A stretch of DNA of 64,000 nucleotides, from positions 205,537 through 269,536 of the forward strand of contig NZ_LXVY01000004.1 of assembly GCF_001650735.1 (NCBI RefSeq), in the 5' to 3' direction. Shown piece by piece: positions 10,620 through 19,517 of the stretch. This stretch comes from Sphingomonas sp. TDK1. Its GTDB lineage: Bacteria > Pseudomonadota > Alphaproteobacteria > Sphingomonadales > Sphingomonadaceae. The position numbers and the translations under genes are program-made. The notes beneath the pieces are model-generated. The model made no database searches. It was not told where the DNA came from and saw only the letters and a list, made by a program, of their open reading frames with translations. How positions within the stretch are numbered: the stretch's first letter is position 1; each line of letters begins with the position of its first letter.

Positions 10620-11607
10620 TGCCTTCGAGGGCACCTGCGCCTCGAGATCGCCTGTCAGGCCACGCTCCAGCGTGCGCGGGCAGAAGCCGCAACGGGTGGG
10701 CGGGCACACCACCGGACCGCGGCGTTCGCGCCGCTGCGAAATGAGCAGCCGAGACGGCAACTCCACGCGCTGCCATTCGAACGTGACATGACCGACCGTC
10801 TTGGAAAGCGCCATATTTGATCGCGTTCGTGCAAAGTTCATGCACCGCTATCACTATCGTTACAGCCCTGCGCGAATCGAGCCAGATCGTTGGCCCGCTC
10901 ACCTGCACCTGCTCGGCGACACCGCACGCATCCAGCGAACCTTCGACCACCTCGGCGAGCTCGGCCTTTTCCCCATGTACGCGTGTTATGTGCGCGAGCC
11001 AGCGCCCCCAATCGGCCTTCAAACGCCAACTGCGCCGTCACCGGGTCCGGGTTGCGGCCGATCGTCTGGTGCGCGAGCGATTGGACCATGGAAAGCCTGT
11101 TCTTCACGCGAGGGTTGAGCTTGTCGATCAGCACCCTCTGACACCGCGTCGCCTCAACCAGCGCACGTTGCACGTCCCGTAACTCCGCCGAGTCGAAATA
11201 GTAGCAGATCACGCCCAGCCGGCCTTCCGGCAGCCGCGTGCGGCGCAGATCCCATTCATAACCCTCGACCTGCTCGATGTCGTTGCGGAGACGGACGAAA
11301 TCGCACGACCGATAGGGATCGCCGCTCTCCAAGGTTTCGCGAAAGGTCTCGGCAATCTCTTCGCCACAGTCTCTGGCCAGAGGATCCGCATCGCGGCTTC
11401 GAAGGAGCGACTAATAACCGGGCGGACGTTGCGGGACGCGCCCTCCTGGCTGCGTTCGTTCATCGCCATGATCATCAGCCGATCGTCGACCACATAGATG
11501 CCGAACGGGCACTTGTTGATCAGCTCCAGGAAGATGTCGCTTTGTCTCGCCGTATGATCGGCGCCATTGCGGAGCCAGTCCCCTGGCGTATCGCTCCCAG
11601 CAGTCAG
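10620..11607 (-). pseudogene. Decayed PAS/HWE-family sensor histidine kinase
   Basis: Reading 11607 down to about 10620, the pieces of a PAS plus HWE histidine kinase occur in order but in different frames. First is DWLRNGADHTA and FGIYVVDDRLMIMAMNE (PAS). After a frameshift near 11350 come EGYEWDLRRTRLPEGRLGVI and LIDKLNPRVKNRLSMVQSLA. After a shift near 10960 comes AVTIVIAVHELCTNAIKYGA (ATP-binding N box). After another near 10820 comes RGPVVCPPTRCGF, then LERGLTGDLEAQ. The phosphoacceptor His of the LNHRVKN box is Pro here, so the gene has lost phosphorylation as well as its frame. No start codon is visible; an in-frame TAG lies at 11608-11610. Confidence 0.85.
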
Positions 11608-11816
11608 CTATAGCAGGGCATCCCCACCGCTGAGACCTTCAGACAGGGCGGGGGCGAAGCCAGAATGAATAGGCATATAATCCGCGGGTCAGATGGCCGG
11701 ATGGCCAAGGCGGAGCATCCGGCGCGCTGCGATCAGCAGACCACTTCAACACCTTCGATTATTTCCCGCTGCTCGTCCAACTATCCTCATGCACCGCCGC
11801 CGGAGGAACAAGCACG
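11608..11816. other. Intergenic DNA, no gene seen
   Basis: A 209-base stretch between the kinase relic and the end of the ligase gene. Short frames on both strands lack recognisable similarity, ribosome sites or signal sequences. It may contain remnants of the original kinase promoter. Confidence 0.5.
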
Positions 11817-13394
11817 TCAGGACATCATCCGCCGCAATCCCGCAATCGTATCCGCCTCTGCCGCCGGCTTGTCGGTACGAATCCGGGAGATACGAGGGAA
11901 GCGCATCGCCAGGCCCGATTTATGCCGCTTCGATTCGTGGATGGAATCGAACGCGACTTCCAGCACCAACGACTTGTCCGTCTCCCGCACGGGGCCGAAA
12001 CGGTTGAGGGTGTGGGTGCGAACGTATCGATCGAGCCATTTCAGCTCCTCATCGGTAAAACCGAAATAGGCCTTGCCCACTGGCAGCAATTCGCCGGTCT
12101 CGGTCCAAGCGCCGAAGGTGAAGTCCGAATAGAAGCTGCTGCGTTTACCCGACCCGCGCTGCGCATACATCAGCACGCAATCGGCGATAAGCGGATCGCG
12201 CTTCCACTTGTACCACAGGCCTACCCTGCGCCCGGCGACATAGGGTGAATCGCGGTGCTTGAGCATCACCCCTTCGATCGCCGCATCACGCGCTCCGGCG
12301 CGTATCTCCTGCAGTGCAGCGAAATCCGCTGCTTCGATCACCGTCGAGAGATCGAAGTGTTTGGGATCGAGCCGCGGGACGAACGCCTCCAGCCGACCCC
12401 GACGCGCATGCCAGGCCAGCGCCCGCAGATCCTCATCGCCGTCAAAGAGGATATCATACAGGCGTACGAAGGCGGGGAACTCGGCAAGCGTCTTCGCGGA
12501 AACCAGCTTCCGACCCAACCGCTGCTGCAACGCATTGAAACTACCGGCCTCGCCACCCTGGACTTCACCTCGCACCAGCAATTCGCCATCAAGCACGCCG
12601 GGCGCATCGAAGGCCGCGGCAACTTCCGGGAAGCTGGGGGTGATGTCGTCGCCGGCGCGACTGTAAAGCCGAGTCTCACCCCCGGCGTGGACAAGCTGCA
12701 CGCGGATGCCGTCCCATTTCCACTCCGCCGCATAATCCGCCAGATCGACCCGTGTAGACTCCAGCGGGTGCGCGAGCATGAACGGACGGAACACCGGCAC
12801 ATCCTCGACGCGCGGCTGCCCGGCACGCCCCTCCGCCCAGTCGAACAGGCGAGCATAGGGCGGGCGCAGCCCGTGCCACACCTCCTCCACCGCATCGACA
12901 TCCAGCCCAAAGGCCTGCGCCAACGCCGTTTTCGCCAACCGTGCGGAAATACCGACGCGCAGCGCGCCGGTCGCGAGCTTGAGCAGCGCGTAGCGCTCGT
13001 CCGCCTCCAGCCGGTCCAGCATCCCGGCCAGCACCGCCGGCGCATCCGACCGCGAGAGCGCGGAGAGAGTCGAGACGACCTGCGACAGCGTCAGCGGCCC
13101 GCTTTCCGGCGGGGGCACCGCGGGCTCGGGCCAGAGCAAGGCGATGGTCTCCGCCGAGTCGCCGACAAAATCGCGACTCATCCCGTACAGGACGGGATCG
13201 ACCCGCGCTTCGATCATCGCGCGGAGCAGCGCGGGCTTCACGGCCGGGAGATCGAGCCCACCGGTGAGCGCCGCCATTGCCCAGCCCCGGTCGGGATCGG
13301 GCGTGACACGCAGATACTCCCCGATCAGGCGAAGCTTGGCGTTGCGCGAACGGGTGTAGATCAGCCGGTCGAGAAGGTCGGCAAAAGCGCGCAT
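11817..13394 (-). CDS. ATP-dependent DNA ligase of the ligase-associated repair set
   Basis: A 525-residue ligase that seals nicks through an AMP-lysine intermediate. The adenylation motif EWKWDGIR puts the nucleophile Lys at about residue 226; later are RAGDDITPSF (motif III), EGVMLKHRDSPY (motif IV) and YKWKRDP (motif V). The N-terminal roughly 210 residues form a helical DNA-binding domain typical of this group (FADLLDRLIYTRSRNAKLRL), and an OB-fold follows catalysis. These ligases usually sit next to an MBL exonuclease; here the exonuclease is at 1977-2972. The ATG at 13394 is preferred over the TTG at 13400. The racemase-family gene lies 33 bases upstream on the same strand. Confidence 0.92.
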   Translation of the reverse strand: MRAFADLLDRLIYTRSRNAKLRLIGEYLRVTPDPDRGWAMAALTGGLDLPAVKPALLRAMIEARVDPVLYGMSRDFVGDSAETIALLWPEPAVPPPESGPLTLSQVVSTLSALSRSDAPAVLAGMLDRLEADERYALLKLATGALRVGISARLAKTALAQAFGLDVDAVEEVWHGLRPPYARLFDWAEGRAGQPRVEDVPVFRPFMLAHPLESTRVDLADYAAEWKWDGIRVQLVHAGGETRLYSRAGDDITPSFPEVAAAFDAPGVLDGELLVRGEVQGGEAGSFNALQQRLGRKLVSAKTLAEFPAFVRLYDILFDGDEDLRALAWHARRGRLEAFVPRLDPKHFDLSTVIEAADFAALQEIRAGARDAAIEGVMLKHRDSPYVAGRRVGLWYKWKRDPLIADCVLMYAQRGSGKRSSFYSDFTFGAWTETGELLPVGKAYFGFTDEELKWLDRYVRTHTLNRFGPVRETDKSLVLEVAFDSIHESKRHKSGLAMRFPRISRIRTDKPAAEADTIAGLRRMMS

Positions 13395-13427
13395 GGTCAA
13401 ATAGATGGGGCATCCCGGCGCGATACG

Positions 13428-14153
13428 CTAGGCCCCGGCGACGGTGCCTCCGCCCGGTGCCTTCGTCAGCACCCACGCGACGGCGGCGGCGGCGTGGATG
13501 GCGGTGGTATCGTACACCGGCACCGGACTGTCCTCGGGACCGATCAGCAGCATGATTTCGGTGCATCCGAGGATCACCGCCTCGGCGCCTGCTTCCGCGA
13601 GCCGCGCGAGGATCGCCCGATACGCCGCGCGCGAGGCCGGCAGCACCTGCCCTGCCACCAGTTCCTCATAGATGACGCGGTGCACGGTGCGGCGATCGGC
13701 CTCTTCCGGCACGATCACCTGCAATCCATGCTGCCGTGCCAGCCGATCCCGGTAGAAGGATTGCTCCATCGTGAAGGCGGTACCGAGCAGGCCCACCGTC
13801 CGAATCCCGTCGGCCTTGATTCGCTCGGCGGTGGGATCGGCGATGTGGAGCAGCGGGATCGACACCCCGGCCTCCACCGCGGCGGCGAGGCGATGCATCG
13901 TGTTGGTGCAGATCAGCACCCCCTCGGCACCCGCGGTCTCCAGCTGCCGGGCGGCATGCACCAGCCGTTCGGACAGACCTTCCCAATCGCCGCGATGCTG
14001 CAGCGCCTCGATCTCGGCAAAATCGAAGGACCAGAGCAGGCATCGCGCCGAGGCCGTCGGCCCAAGCGCGTCGCGCACCCCCTGGTTGAGGATACGATAA
14101 TATTCCGCCGAGCTTTCCCAGCTCATCCCGCCAATCAAACCGATCATCCGCAT
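13428..14153 (-). CDS. Aspartate/glutamate racemase-family protein
   Basis: A 241-residue protein with the Asp/Glu racemase fold. It begins IGLIGGMSWESSAEYY and contains both catalytic cysteine regions: LICTNTMHRL (about residue 82) and VILGCTEIMLLI (about 196). This pattern matches YgeA/RacD-type amino acid racemases rather than MurI. Substrate is unknown; aspartate or a broad-spectrum racemase activity is plausible. The ATG at 14153 is used; longer frames upstream run into the promoter region of the divergent phosphoesterase. It probably shares a transcript with the downstream ligase. Confidence 0.87.
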   Translation of the reverse strand: MRMIGLIGGMSWESSAEYYRILNQGVRDALGPTASARCLLWSFDFAEIEALQHRGDWEGLSERLVHAARQLETAGAEGVLICTNTMHRLAAAVEAGVSIPLLHIADPTAERIKADGIRTVGLLGTAFTMEQSFYRDRLARQHGLQVIVPEEADRRTVHRVIYEELVAGQVLPASRAAYRAILARLAEAGAEAVILGCTEIMLLIGPEDSPVPVYDTTAIHAAAAVAWVLTKAPGGGTVAGA

Positions 14154-14248
14154 GGCAGGAGGGTGGCACGTCGCGCGGCAGACTTCCATGCTGCCCTGCG
14201 ACACGACAGGGGTTCGACAAAGCCCGACCTTGCCCTAGGAATCGCCGC

Positions 14249-15085
14249 ATGAAGCGATTTCTCGTCCTGCTGCTCACACTGCTCCTCCTGCTCGGGGGCG
14301 TGGTCGCCTTCGGCCTGTTCACGGCGATGCGCGATCCGGTCGTCCATCGCATGACCGTGCACATGCGCGACTGGCCCGCCAACGCCGCGCCGATGCGGGT
14401 GGTGCTGATCAGCGATCTGCATGTCGCCGGGCCCGAAACACCGCCATCGCGACTCGCCCGCATCGTCGGGCAGGTGAACGCGCTGAAGCCCGACCTGGTG
14501 CTGATCGCCGGCGATGTCGAGCAGGAGCGGACGGTAACCACCCGCATCTACGACGCCGCCGAGGCGACCGCCCCGCTTGCCGGCCTGCGTGCGCGCTATG
14601 GCGTCCTCGCCGTGCTGGGCAATCACGACTATACCGATGCCGGCAAGACCGATCTCCCGCCCTGGCTGGCAAAAATGGGAATCACCGTCCTGCGCAACAG
14701 CGCGGTGCGGCGCGGTCCGCTGACCATCGCCGGCGCGGACGACCTGTATCACGGCAAATTCCAGGGCGATCGCCTGAATCGGGCGGCGCGCGCGCTCCCC
14801 GGTCCGACGGTGGTCCTGAGCCACACGCCCGACATCGCCCCCCTGCTCCCGAAACGCTATCCGCTGGTCCTGGCCGGCCACACCCATTGCGGCCAGATCG
14901 CACCGCCCTGGATCGGCCCGATCACGGCATCGTCCCGCTATGGCCTGCGATTCGTCTGCGGACTGATTCGGGAACCCGGCCGCGACGTGATCGTGACCGG
15001 GGGAATCGGCACCAGCGGCGTGCCCCTGCGAATCGGCGCCGTGCCCGATTTCTGGCTTCTCACCTTCGATCGCGCGCGACGCTGA
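14249..15085 (+). CDS. Membrane-anchored metallophosphoesterase (YkuE-like)
   Basis: A 278-residue protein with an N-terminal hydrophobic helix (about residues 3-25, leucine-rich) and a calcineurin-type domain. Metal-site motifs occur in order: VLISDLHVAG, LIAGDVEQE, LGNHDYTDAG, VLSHTPDI and VLAGHTHCGQI. The YkuE/LpxG-like branch hydrolyses phosphodiester or pyrophosphate bonds on lipids or nucleotides at the membrane; the substrate here is unknown. It is not the ligase-associated phosphoesterase (PdeM type), which lacks a membrane helix. It is transcribed away from the racemase gene. Confidence 0.87.
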   Translation: MKRFLVLLLTLLLLLGGVVAFGLFTAMRDPVVHRMTVHMRDWPANAAPMRVVLISDLHVAGPETPPSRLARIVGQVNALKPDLVLIAGDVEQERTVTTRIYDAAEATAPLAGLRARYGVLAVLGNHDYTDAGKTDLPPWLAKMGITVLRNSAVRRGPLTIAGADDLYHGKFQGDRLNRAARALPGPTVVLSHTPDIAPLLPKRYPLVLAGHTHCGQIAPPWIGPITASSRYGLRFVCGLIREPGRDVIVTGGIGTSGVPLRIGAVPDFWLLTFDRARR

Positions 15086-15165
15086 GGATTCGCAAAGCTG
15101 CCGCATTTCGCACCTAGCCTCCACCTTCGGGCGCGTGCCGCGCTCGTTCAGGGAGAGCCTTTCCG

Positions 15166-15486
15166 ATGAAGCTTCTTGTCGCCGGCGTGATCGCCGCCGC
15201 CGTGCTGAGCCCCGCTGCGATGGCGCAGCAGACCCCGGCGCCCCCCGCCGCGCCCGCCGCCGCGCCGGCCGCCACCAAGTTCAGCCTCGATACGCCGATC
15301 GAGACGCTGTTGGCCGACGAAAAGGCCAAGGCGGTGCTCGATACCGATATTCCTGGGCTGTCGTCGCATCCGGCGCTCGACCAGTTCAAGGCGATGAGCC
15401 TCAAGGCCGTGCAACCCTTCTCGCAGGGCGCGCTGACGGACGAGGTGCTGAAAAAGGTCGAAACCGACCTCGCCGCCCTCAAGTAA
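15166..15486 (+). CDS. Small secreted alanine/proline-rich protein
   Basis: A 106-residue protein. A signal peptide covers about residues 1-21 (cleavage near AAMAQ). After a short Ala/Pro-rich linker comes a compact 70-residue part: PIETLLADEKAKAVLDTDIP, then HPALDQFKAMSLKAV. Small periplasmic proteins with this helical pattern are common in sphingomonads, but I know of no defined function. The ATG at 15166 follows AGGGAGAGCC. A GC-rich hairpin follows the stop. Confidence 0.75.
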   Translation: MKLLVAGVIAAAVLSPAAMAQQTPAPPAAPAAAPAATKFSLDTPIETLLADEKAKAVLDTDIPGLSSHPALDQFKAMSLKAVQPFSQGALTDEVLKKVETDLAALK

Positions 15487-15495
15487 GCGGCGAAA

Positions 15496-15526
15496 GGCCG
15501 GCGTGCGCGAGGCGCGCGCGCCGGCC
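15496..15526. terminator. GC-rich hairpin between convergent genes
   Basis: GGCCGGCG (15496-15503) pairs with CGCCGGCC (15519-15526). It lies between convergent stops (15486 and 15535) and could act in both directions, but it lacks a T-run. Confidence 0.5.
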
Positions 15527-15534
15527 GAAACCGC

Positions 15535-16029
15535 TCAGCCCTTGCGGCTGGCCTCGAACAGGAACCACGCGCGCTCTTCCGCCTGGTCGGTCCATTCGTC
15601 GACGATGCCGCTGGTGGCATTGTCCTTCGCCTCTTCGGCGGCTTCCTTGACGGCGCGGAAGCTCTCCACCAGCTTCAGATTGTCGTCGCGCAGCTCGGCA
15701 AGCATGTCGCCGGGCGCCACGAACTCCGCGTCATTGTCCGAAATCGTCTGGCGGCGGGCGACGTCGCCGATCGACCGCAACGTGGTGTTGCCGGTCTTGC
15801 GGACGCGCTCGGCGATCGCATCGGTCACGCCCAGGATCTGCGCCGCCTGATCGTCGAGCAGCAGGTGGTAATCGCGGAAATGCGGGCCCGAGACGTGCCA
15901 GTGGAAATTCTTGGTCTTGAGGTACAGCGTGAAGCAGTCCGCCAGCGCACTGTTCAGGGCATCGGCAACGCTCTTCGTGTCGTTGCGGTTGAGATCGGTC
16001 GGCGTCGCGAGTGCGGGATTTTCGGCCAT
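15535..16029 (-). CDS. dps: Dps-family DNA starvation/ferritin-like protein
   Basis: A 164-residue ferritin-like protein. The ferroxidase-region signatures LYLKTKNFHWHVSGPHFRDY and LLLDDQAAQI match Dps, which forms 12-mers that oxidise and store iron and protect DNA. The C-terminus (DEWTDQAEERAWFLFEA) is also conserved. It starts at the ATG at 16029 behind a strong AGGAGG. No regulator site could be assigned with confidence in the 250-base gap to rpmG. Confidence 0.92.
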   Translation of the reverse strand: MAENPALATPTDLNRNDTKSVADALNSALADCFTLYLKTKNFHWHVSGPHFRDYHLLLDDQAAQILGVTDAIAERVRKTGNTTLRSIGDVARRQTISDNDAEFVAPGDMLAELRDDNLKLVESFRAVKEAAEEAKDNATSGIVDEWTDQAEERAWFLFEASRKG

Positions 16030-16280
16030 GGGTTTTCCTCCTGAGGCGGTCGATTCGTTGCCCTAACGATCGGGATATAGGGTCCGGTTCCGCCTTGGAA
16101 ACAGCCATACCCATGGATTATCCCGATCAGGCTGATCGATAGCCGGTGCGCTTCGGCACGACCTTCAGGCGCCAACACACTTGACTTTCACCGACGATTC
16201 GCGCATCCGCTCCCCCCTGTCAGCGGTGTGCCCATGGCGCGCCGCTCTTTTCTTTTCGCACGAATCAAGGGTTCCGGGTC

Positions 16281-16448
16281 ATGGCAAAGCCGACCACCGT
16301 AAAGATCAAGCTCGTCAGCACGGCGGATACGGGCTTCTTCTATGTCACCAAGAAGAATCCGCGCACCCAGACCGAGAAGCTGAGCTTCCGCAAGTATGAT
16401 CCGGTCGTGCGCAAGCATGTCGACTTCAAGGAAGCGAAGATCAAGTAA
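16281..16448 (+). CDS. rpmG: 50S ribosomal protein L33
   Basis: A 55-residue ribosomal protein of the large subunit. The sequence begins [20 protein letters not shown] and ends in the Lys-rich VDFKEAKIK, matching the cysteine-free (non-zinc) L33 type found in most proteobacteria. It lies in its own short transcription unit, divergent from dps and convergent with the divK-like gene. Confidence 0.96.
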   Translation: MAKPTTVKIKLVSTADTGFFYVTKKNPRTQTEKLSFRKYDPVVRKHVDFKEAKIK

Positions 16449-16488
16449 CGTCGCCGGGCGCGCCACGCCGCGCCCGCACCGTTCGATC

Positions 16489-16917
16489 TTACCGCGCCGG
16501 ATCCTTGCTGGGGTCCGGCGTTTTCGCTGCATCCGCCGCCGGATCCTCGATCGCGGCCATCAGCTTTTCGACCTGGTCGACGAATCGCGCCAGCGAGATC
16601 GGCTTGGCGACATAGGAGCGCGCGCCGGCGGCGCGAATCCGCTCCTCATCCTCGTGGCTGGAATAGGCGGTGACCGCCATGATCGGGATGCGGCCCAGCA
16701 CCGGGTCCGTCTGCATCTGGCCGATCAGCTCGAAGCCCGTGACGTGCGGCAACTGCACGTCCATGATCACCAGATGCGGCCGAAAGCGACGCGCGGCAGG
16801 CACGGCCTCGCGCCCGTCTCGCACCGGCTCCGCTTCATAGCCGTGTGCGCGCAACAGGTCGCAGAACAGCTTCAGGTTCAATTCGTTGTCCTCGACAACG
16901 AGCACTCTTTTTGGCAC
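16489..16917 (-). CDS. divK: DivK-like single-domain response regulator
   Basis: A 142-residue receiver domain with no output domain. It has VEDNELNLKLFCDLLRA at the N-terminus, the phosphoacceptor Asp53 in IMDVQLP, Thr in VTAYSSHEDEERI and Lys in YVAKPISL. The VEDNELNLKLF start and receiver-only architecture match DivK, which relays signals between DivJ/PleC and DivL/CckA in the alphaproteobacterial cell cycle. A Pro/Asp-rich tail of about 20 residues follows the domain. It is divergent from DUF3572, a common sphingomonad neighbour of divK. Confidence 0.85.
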   Translation of the reverse strand: MPKRVLVVEDNELNLKLFCDLLRAHGYEAEPVRDGREAVPAARRFRPHLVIMDVQLPHVTGFELIGQMQTDPVLGRIPIMAVTAYSSHEDEERIRAAGARSYVAKPISLARFVDQVEKLMAAIEDPAADAAKTPDPSKDPAR

Positions 16918-16952
16918 GCGCTACCCCTACTCTGCGGGGGTGGTGTTAGGCG

Positions 16953-17219
16953 ATGGCGGGCGCGGTGACAAATGCCGAAACGGTGGCCTTGCAGGCGTTG
17001 GTCTGGATACTCGGCGAGCCCGGCCGCGCCGCGCGGCTGCTGGACCTGACCGGGCTGGACCCCGCCACGCTGCGGGCCCGCGCCGGCGAACCCGCGCTGC
17101 TCGCCGCCGCGATCGGCTTTCTCGAATCCTACGAGCCCGACCTGATCGCCTGCGCCGATGCGCTCGATCTTTCCCCCGCCGCGCTGGTCGATGCGCGCCG
17201 ACAGCTGGAACGCCCATGA
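16953..17219 (+). CDS. DUF3572-family small protein
   Basis: An 88-residue cytoplasmic protein matching the DUF3572 pattern (ETVALQALVWILGEPGRAAR and FLESYEPDLIACADALDL). Function is unknown. The family commonly sits next to divK in alphaproteobacteria, as here, with about 35 bases between divergent starts. Its stop overlaps the start of the HAD gene (ATGA). Confidence 0.8.
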   Translation: MAGAVTNAETVALQALVWILGEPGRAARLLDLTGLDPATLRARAGEPALLAAAIGFLESYEPDLIACADALDLSPAALVDARRQLERP

Positions 17220-17827
17220 AACCCCTGCTCATCACCGATTGCGATGAAGTCCTGCTCCACATGGTCCGGCATTTCGGCGAATGGCTGGGCGAAACCCAGG
17301 ACATCGACTTCGCGCTGAACGGCAGCGCCTTCGAAGGATCGATGCGCCGCCGCGGCGACGGCAGCACGCTGGAAGGCGAGGAGATGTGGGCCCTGCTCGA
17401 CGGCTTCTTCCCCGCCGAAATGGAACGCCAGACGCTGGTGCCGCATGCGCGCGAGGTGCTGGGAAGCATCGCCGAAGTGGCGGATATCGTCGTCCTCACC
17501 AACCTGCAGGATCATTGCCGCGACCACCGCATCACCCAGCTGGCCAACCACGGCATCGTCCATCGCGTCGAATGCAACCAGGGCGGCAAGGGCGCGCCGG
17601 TGGCGAAGCTGGTCGCGGAACATGGCGCGCCGGTCACCGTGTTCGTCGACGATCTGGCGGTGCATCATGAATCGGTCGCCAAGCACGCGCCGGACGTGTT
17701 CCGGCTGCACATGGTCGCGGAGCCCAGTCTGGCGCCGAAGGTGCCCCCCGCCCCGCACGCCCATGCCCGCATCGACGACTGGCGCGACGCCGAGGCGTGG
17801 ATCCTGGAACGCTTCGCGCAGGGCTGA
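17216..17827 (+). CDS. HAD-superfamily hydrolase-like protein
   Basis: A 203-residue protein starting at the ATG that overlaps the DUF3572 stop. It has HAD-like features: LLITDCDEVLLHM near the N-terminus, IVVLTNLQDHCRDHR (motif II), a conserved Lys at NQGGKGAPV and FVDDLAVHHESV (motif IV). Motif I is DCDE rather than the usual DxD(G/T)T, so activity on the usual phosphorylated substrates is uncertain. The substrate is unknown. Confidence 0.8.
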   Translation: MKPLLITDCDEVLLHMVRHFGEWLGETQDIDFALNGSAFEGSMRRRGDGSTLEGEEMWALLDGFFPAEMERQTLVPHAREVLGSIAEVADIVVLTNLQDHCRDHRITQLANHGIVHRVECNQGGKGAPVAKLVAEHGAPVTVFVDDLAVHHESVAKHAPDVFRLHMVAEPSLAPKVPPAPHAHARIDDWRDAEAWILERFAQG

Positions 17828-17869
17828 CGGGGCCTTGACCCGTCCCGTGCCCGGTGGTTGGGTCGGGAC

Positions 17870-18334
17870 ATGACCACTGCCATCGATCGCAAGCTCGCCG
17901 AGCTTGGCCTCGCCCTGCCCGAGGCCGCCGCTCCCGTCGCCGCCTATGTTCCGGTTGTCGAAGCCGGCGGGCTGCTCCATGTCTCCGGCCAGCTGCCGTT
18001 CAAGGACGGCGCGCTGATGACCGGGCGCCTCGGCGAGGATCGCGACATCGCGTTCGGCACCGAGGCAGCGCAGCGTTGCGGCCTGATGCTGGTCGCGCAG
18101 ATCAAGAAGGCGCTGGACGGCGACCTGTCGCGCGTGAAGCGCGTCGTGAAGCTGGGCGTGTTCGTGAACTCCACCGCGGACTTCATCGATCAGCCCAAGG
18201 TCGCCAATGGCGCCTCGGAGCTGATGCAGGCGCTGTTCGGCGAGGCCGGCCGCCATGCCCGCAGCGCGGTGGGCGTCGCCGCCCTGCCGCTGGGTGCCGC
18301 CGTCGAAGTCGACGCGATCGTCGAACTCGCCTGA
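17870..18334 (+). CDS. RidA (YjgF/YER057c/UK114) family protein
   Basis: A 154-residue RidA-fold protein, longer than the roughly 130-residue RidA proper. RidA members deaminate reactive enamine/imine intermediates. Family signatures visible are LLHVSGQLPF, a Gly/Arg-rich block near residue 50, VVKLGVFVNSTADF and the C-terminal ARSAVGVAALPLGAAVEVDA, which contains the Arg that binds the carboxylate. The ATG at 17870 is chosen over an upstream in-frame ATG at 17858. It follows the HAD gene by 42 bases. Confidence 0.88.
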   Translation: MTTAIDRKLAELGLALPEAAAPVAAYVPVVEAGGLLHVSGQLPFKDGALMTGRLGEDRDIAFGTEAAQRCGLMLVAQIKKALDGDLSRVKRVVKLGVFVNSTADFIDQPKVANGASELMQALFGEAGRHARSAVGVAALPLGAAVEVDAIVELA

Positions 18335-18568
18335 TTTTTCCGCCGCTTCCTCGGTCGAAGAACGGCCGATGAAGCGGCATGCCTGTGGCTGCCCAGCAAC
18401 ACTCCGAAACAAACCATACAGAGACAAAGCATAAACTATTGTGCGCTAGCGCCCGGTTCGGGCAATCTTTTGTTGCAGATTGGAAGTCGCCGGGCCGCAG
18501 AGCTCCTAGGTAGGTGATGCCGATCGCAGCAGATGAGGGACCCTTTAGTTTCTAAAGAAAGGGATTCC

Positions 18569-19369
18569 ATGCGCTTCTCCTCGATCACCCTCGGCGCGCT
18601 CCTGCTCGCCACGACCGCTCCCGCGTTGGCGCAAGAGACGGCTCCGGCACCGGCAATCACGCTGAACGGCACCGCCACGGTGATCAGCGACTACAAGTTC
18701 CGCGGCATCTCCCAGACCGACGGCAATTTCGCGGTGCAGGGCGGTCTGACGATCAGCCATGCATCGGGCTTCTACGTCTCGGCCTGGGGCTCCTCGATCG
18801 ACGATTATGTCACGACGCACGGCACCGCGCACCAGGAGCTCGATCTGATCGCGGGCTTCAAGCACAGCTTCAAGAACGGCGTGACGCTTGATGTCGGCGC
18901 GCTCTATTATGTCTACCCGGGCACCCGCCCCGGCTTCACTACGCCCAGCGTCGACAAGAGCTCCTCGGACTTCATCGAGCCCTATGCCTCGGTTTCCTAC
19001 GCGATCGGACCGGTGACGGCGAAAGCGACGGTGAACTATGCGCCGAAGCAGAAGGCGCTGTCGCTCGACCAGGGTCAGAGCGGCTCGCTCAAAAACGAGG
19101 ACAATGTCTATCTCGCCGGCGACGTGTCCGCCGCGATTCCCAAGACCCCGTTCAGCCTGACCGGCCACCTCGGCCACAGCTTCGGGCCGAGCTGGCTCGT
19201 TCCGGCCCAGCGCAAGGAATATACCGACTGGGCAGTGGGCGGCGCCGTTACCTGGAAGAACCTGACGCTCGGCGTTTCCTATGTCGGCACCGACGTGAAG
19301 TTCATCACGCCGACCGGCAAGGATGCCGCCAAGGGCAGCGTGCTGGGATCCATCGGCGTCAGCTTCTGA
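18569..19369 (+). CDS. TorF-family putative outer-membrane porin
   Basis: A 266-residue outer-membrane beta-barrel of the TIGR02001/TorF group. A signal peptide (about residues 1-22, ending APALAQ) precedes the family start TATVISDYKFRGISQTDGNF. It ends with Phe at the C-terminus (LGSIGVSF), as expected for Bam-assembled barrels. Members are thought to be porins, often linked to nitrogen or carbon uptake; substrate is unknown. AAAGGG lies just before the ATG at 18569. Two hairpins follow the stop. Confidence 0.88.
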   Translation: MRFSSITLGALLLATTAPALAQETAPAPAITLNGTATVISDYKFRGISQTDGNFAVQGGLTISHASGFYVSAWGSSIDDYVTTHGTAHQELDLIAGFKHSFKNGVTLDVGALYYVYPGTRPGFTTPSVDKSSSDFIEPYASVSYAIGPVTAKATVNYAPKQKALSLDQGQSGSLKNEDNVYLAGDVSAAIPKTPFSLTGHLGHSFGPSWLVPAQRKEYTDWAVGGAVTWKNLTLGVSYVGTDVKFITPTGKDAAKGSVLGSIGVSF

Positions 19370-19391
19370 TCGAACGCCCTCGGGCGGGGGC

Positions 19392-19419
19392 GCGGGAGCG
19401 GCTTGGGAGCCGCTCCCGC
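19392..19419 (+). terminator. Hairpin after the porin gene
   Basis: GCGGGAGCGGC (19392-19402) pairs perfectly with GCCGCTCCCGC (19409-19419) around a six-base loop, 22 bases after the porin stop. No T-run follows, so it may be a stabilising structure with the main terminator downstream. Confidence 0.6.
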
Positions 19420-19452
19420 TAGCCGCGCCGGGCGGTCCGGAAACCTGCTGCC

Positions 19453-19499
19453 AACGAAAAAGCGCCGGCCCGCGTGATGCGGACCGGCGCTTTTTCGTT
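19453..19499. terminator. Bidirectional rho-independent terminator
   Basis: A perfect 16-bp stem: 19453-19468 (AACGAAAAAGCGCCGG) pairs with 19484-19499. It ends in A/T runs on both sides, so it can stop the porin transcript and the convergent bamF-like transcript. Confidence 0.92.
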
Positions 19500-19517
19500 G
19501 CCTTGCGGCCGGCAGGA

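Noticed and set aside
12255..14252. A 665-codon plus-strand frame opposite the ligase and racemase genes
   Set aside because: Antisense shadow; both minus-strand genes have intact active-site motifs.
14249..15085. Reading the metallophosphoesterase as the ligase-associated PdeM-type enzyme
   Set aside because: It has an N-terminal membrane helix and YkuE-like motif spacing, and is divergent from the racemase-ligase unit.
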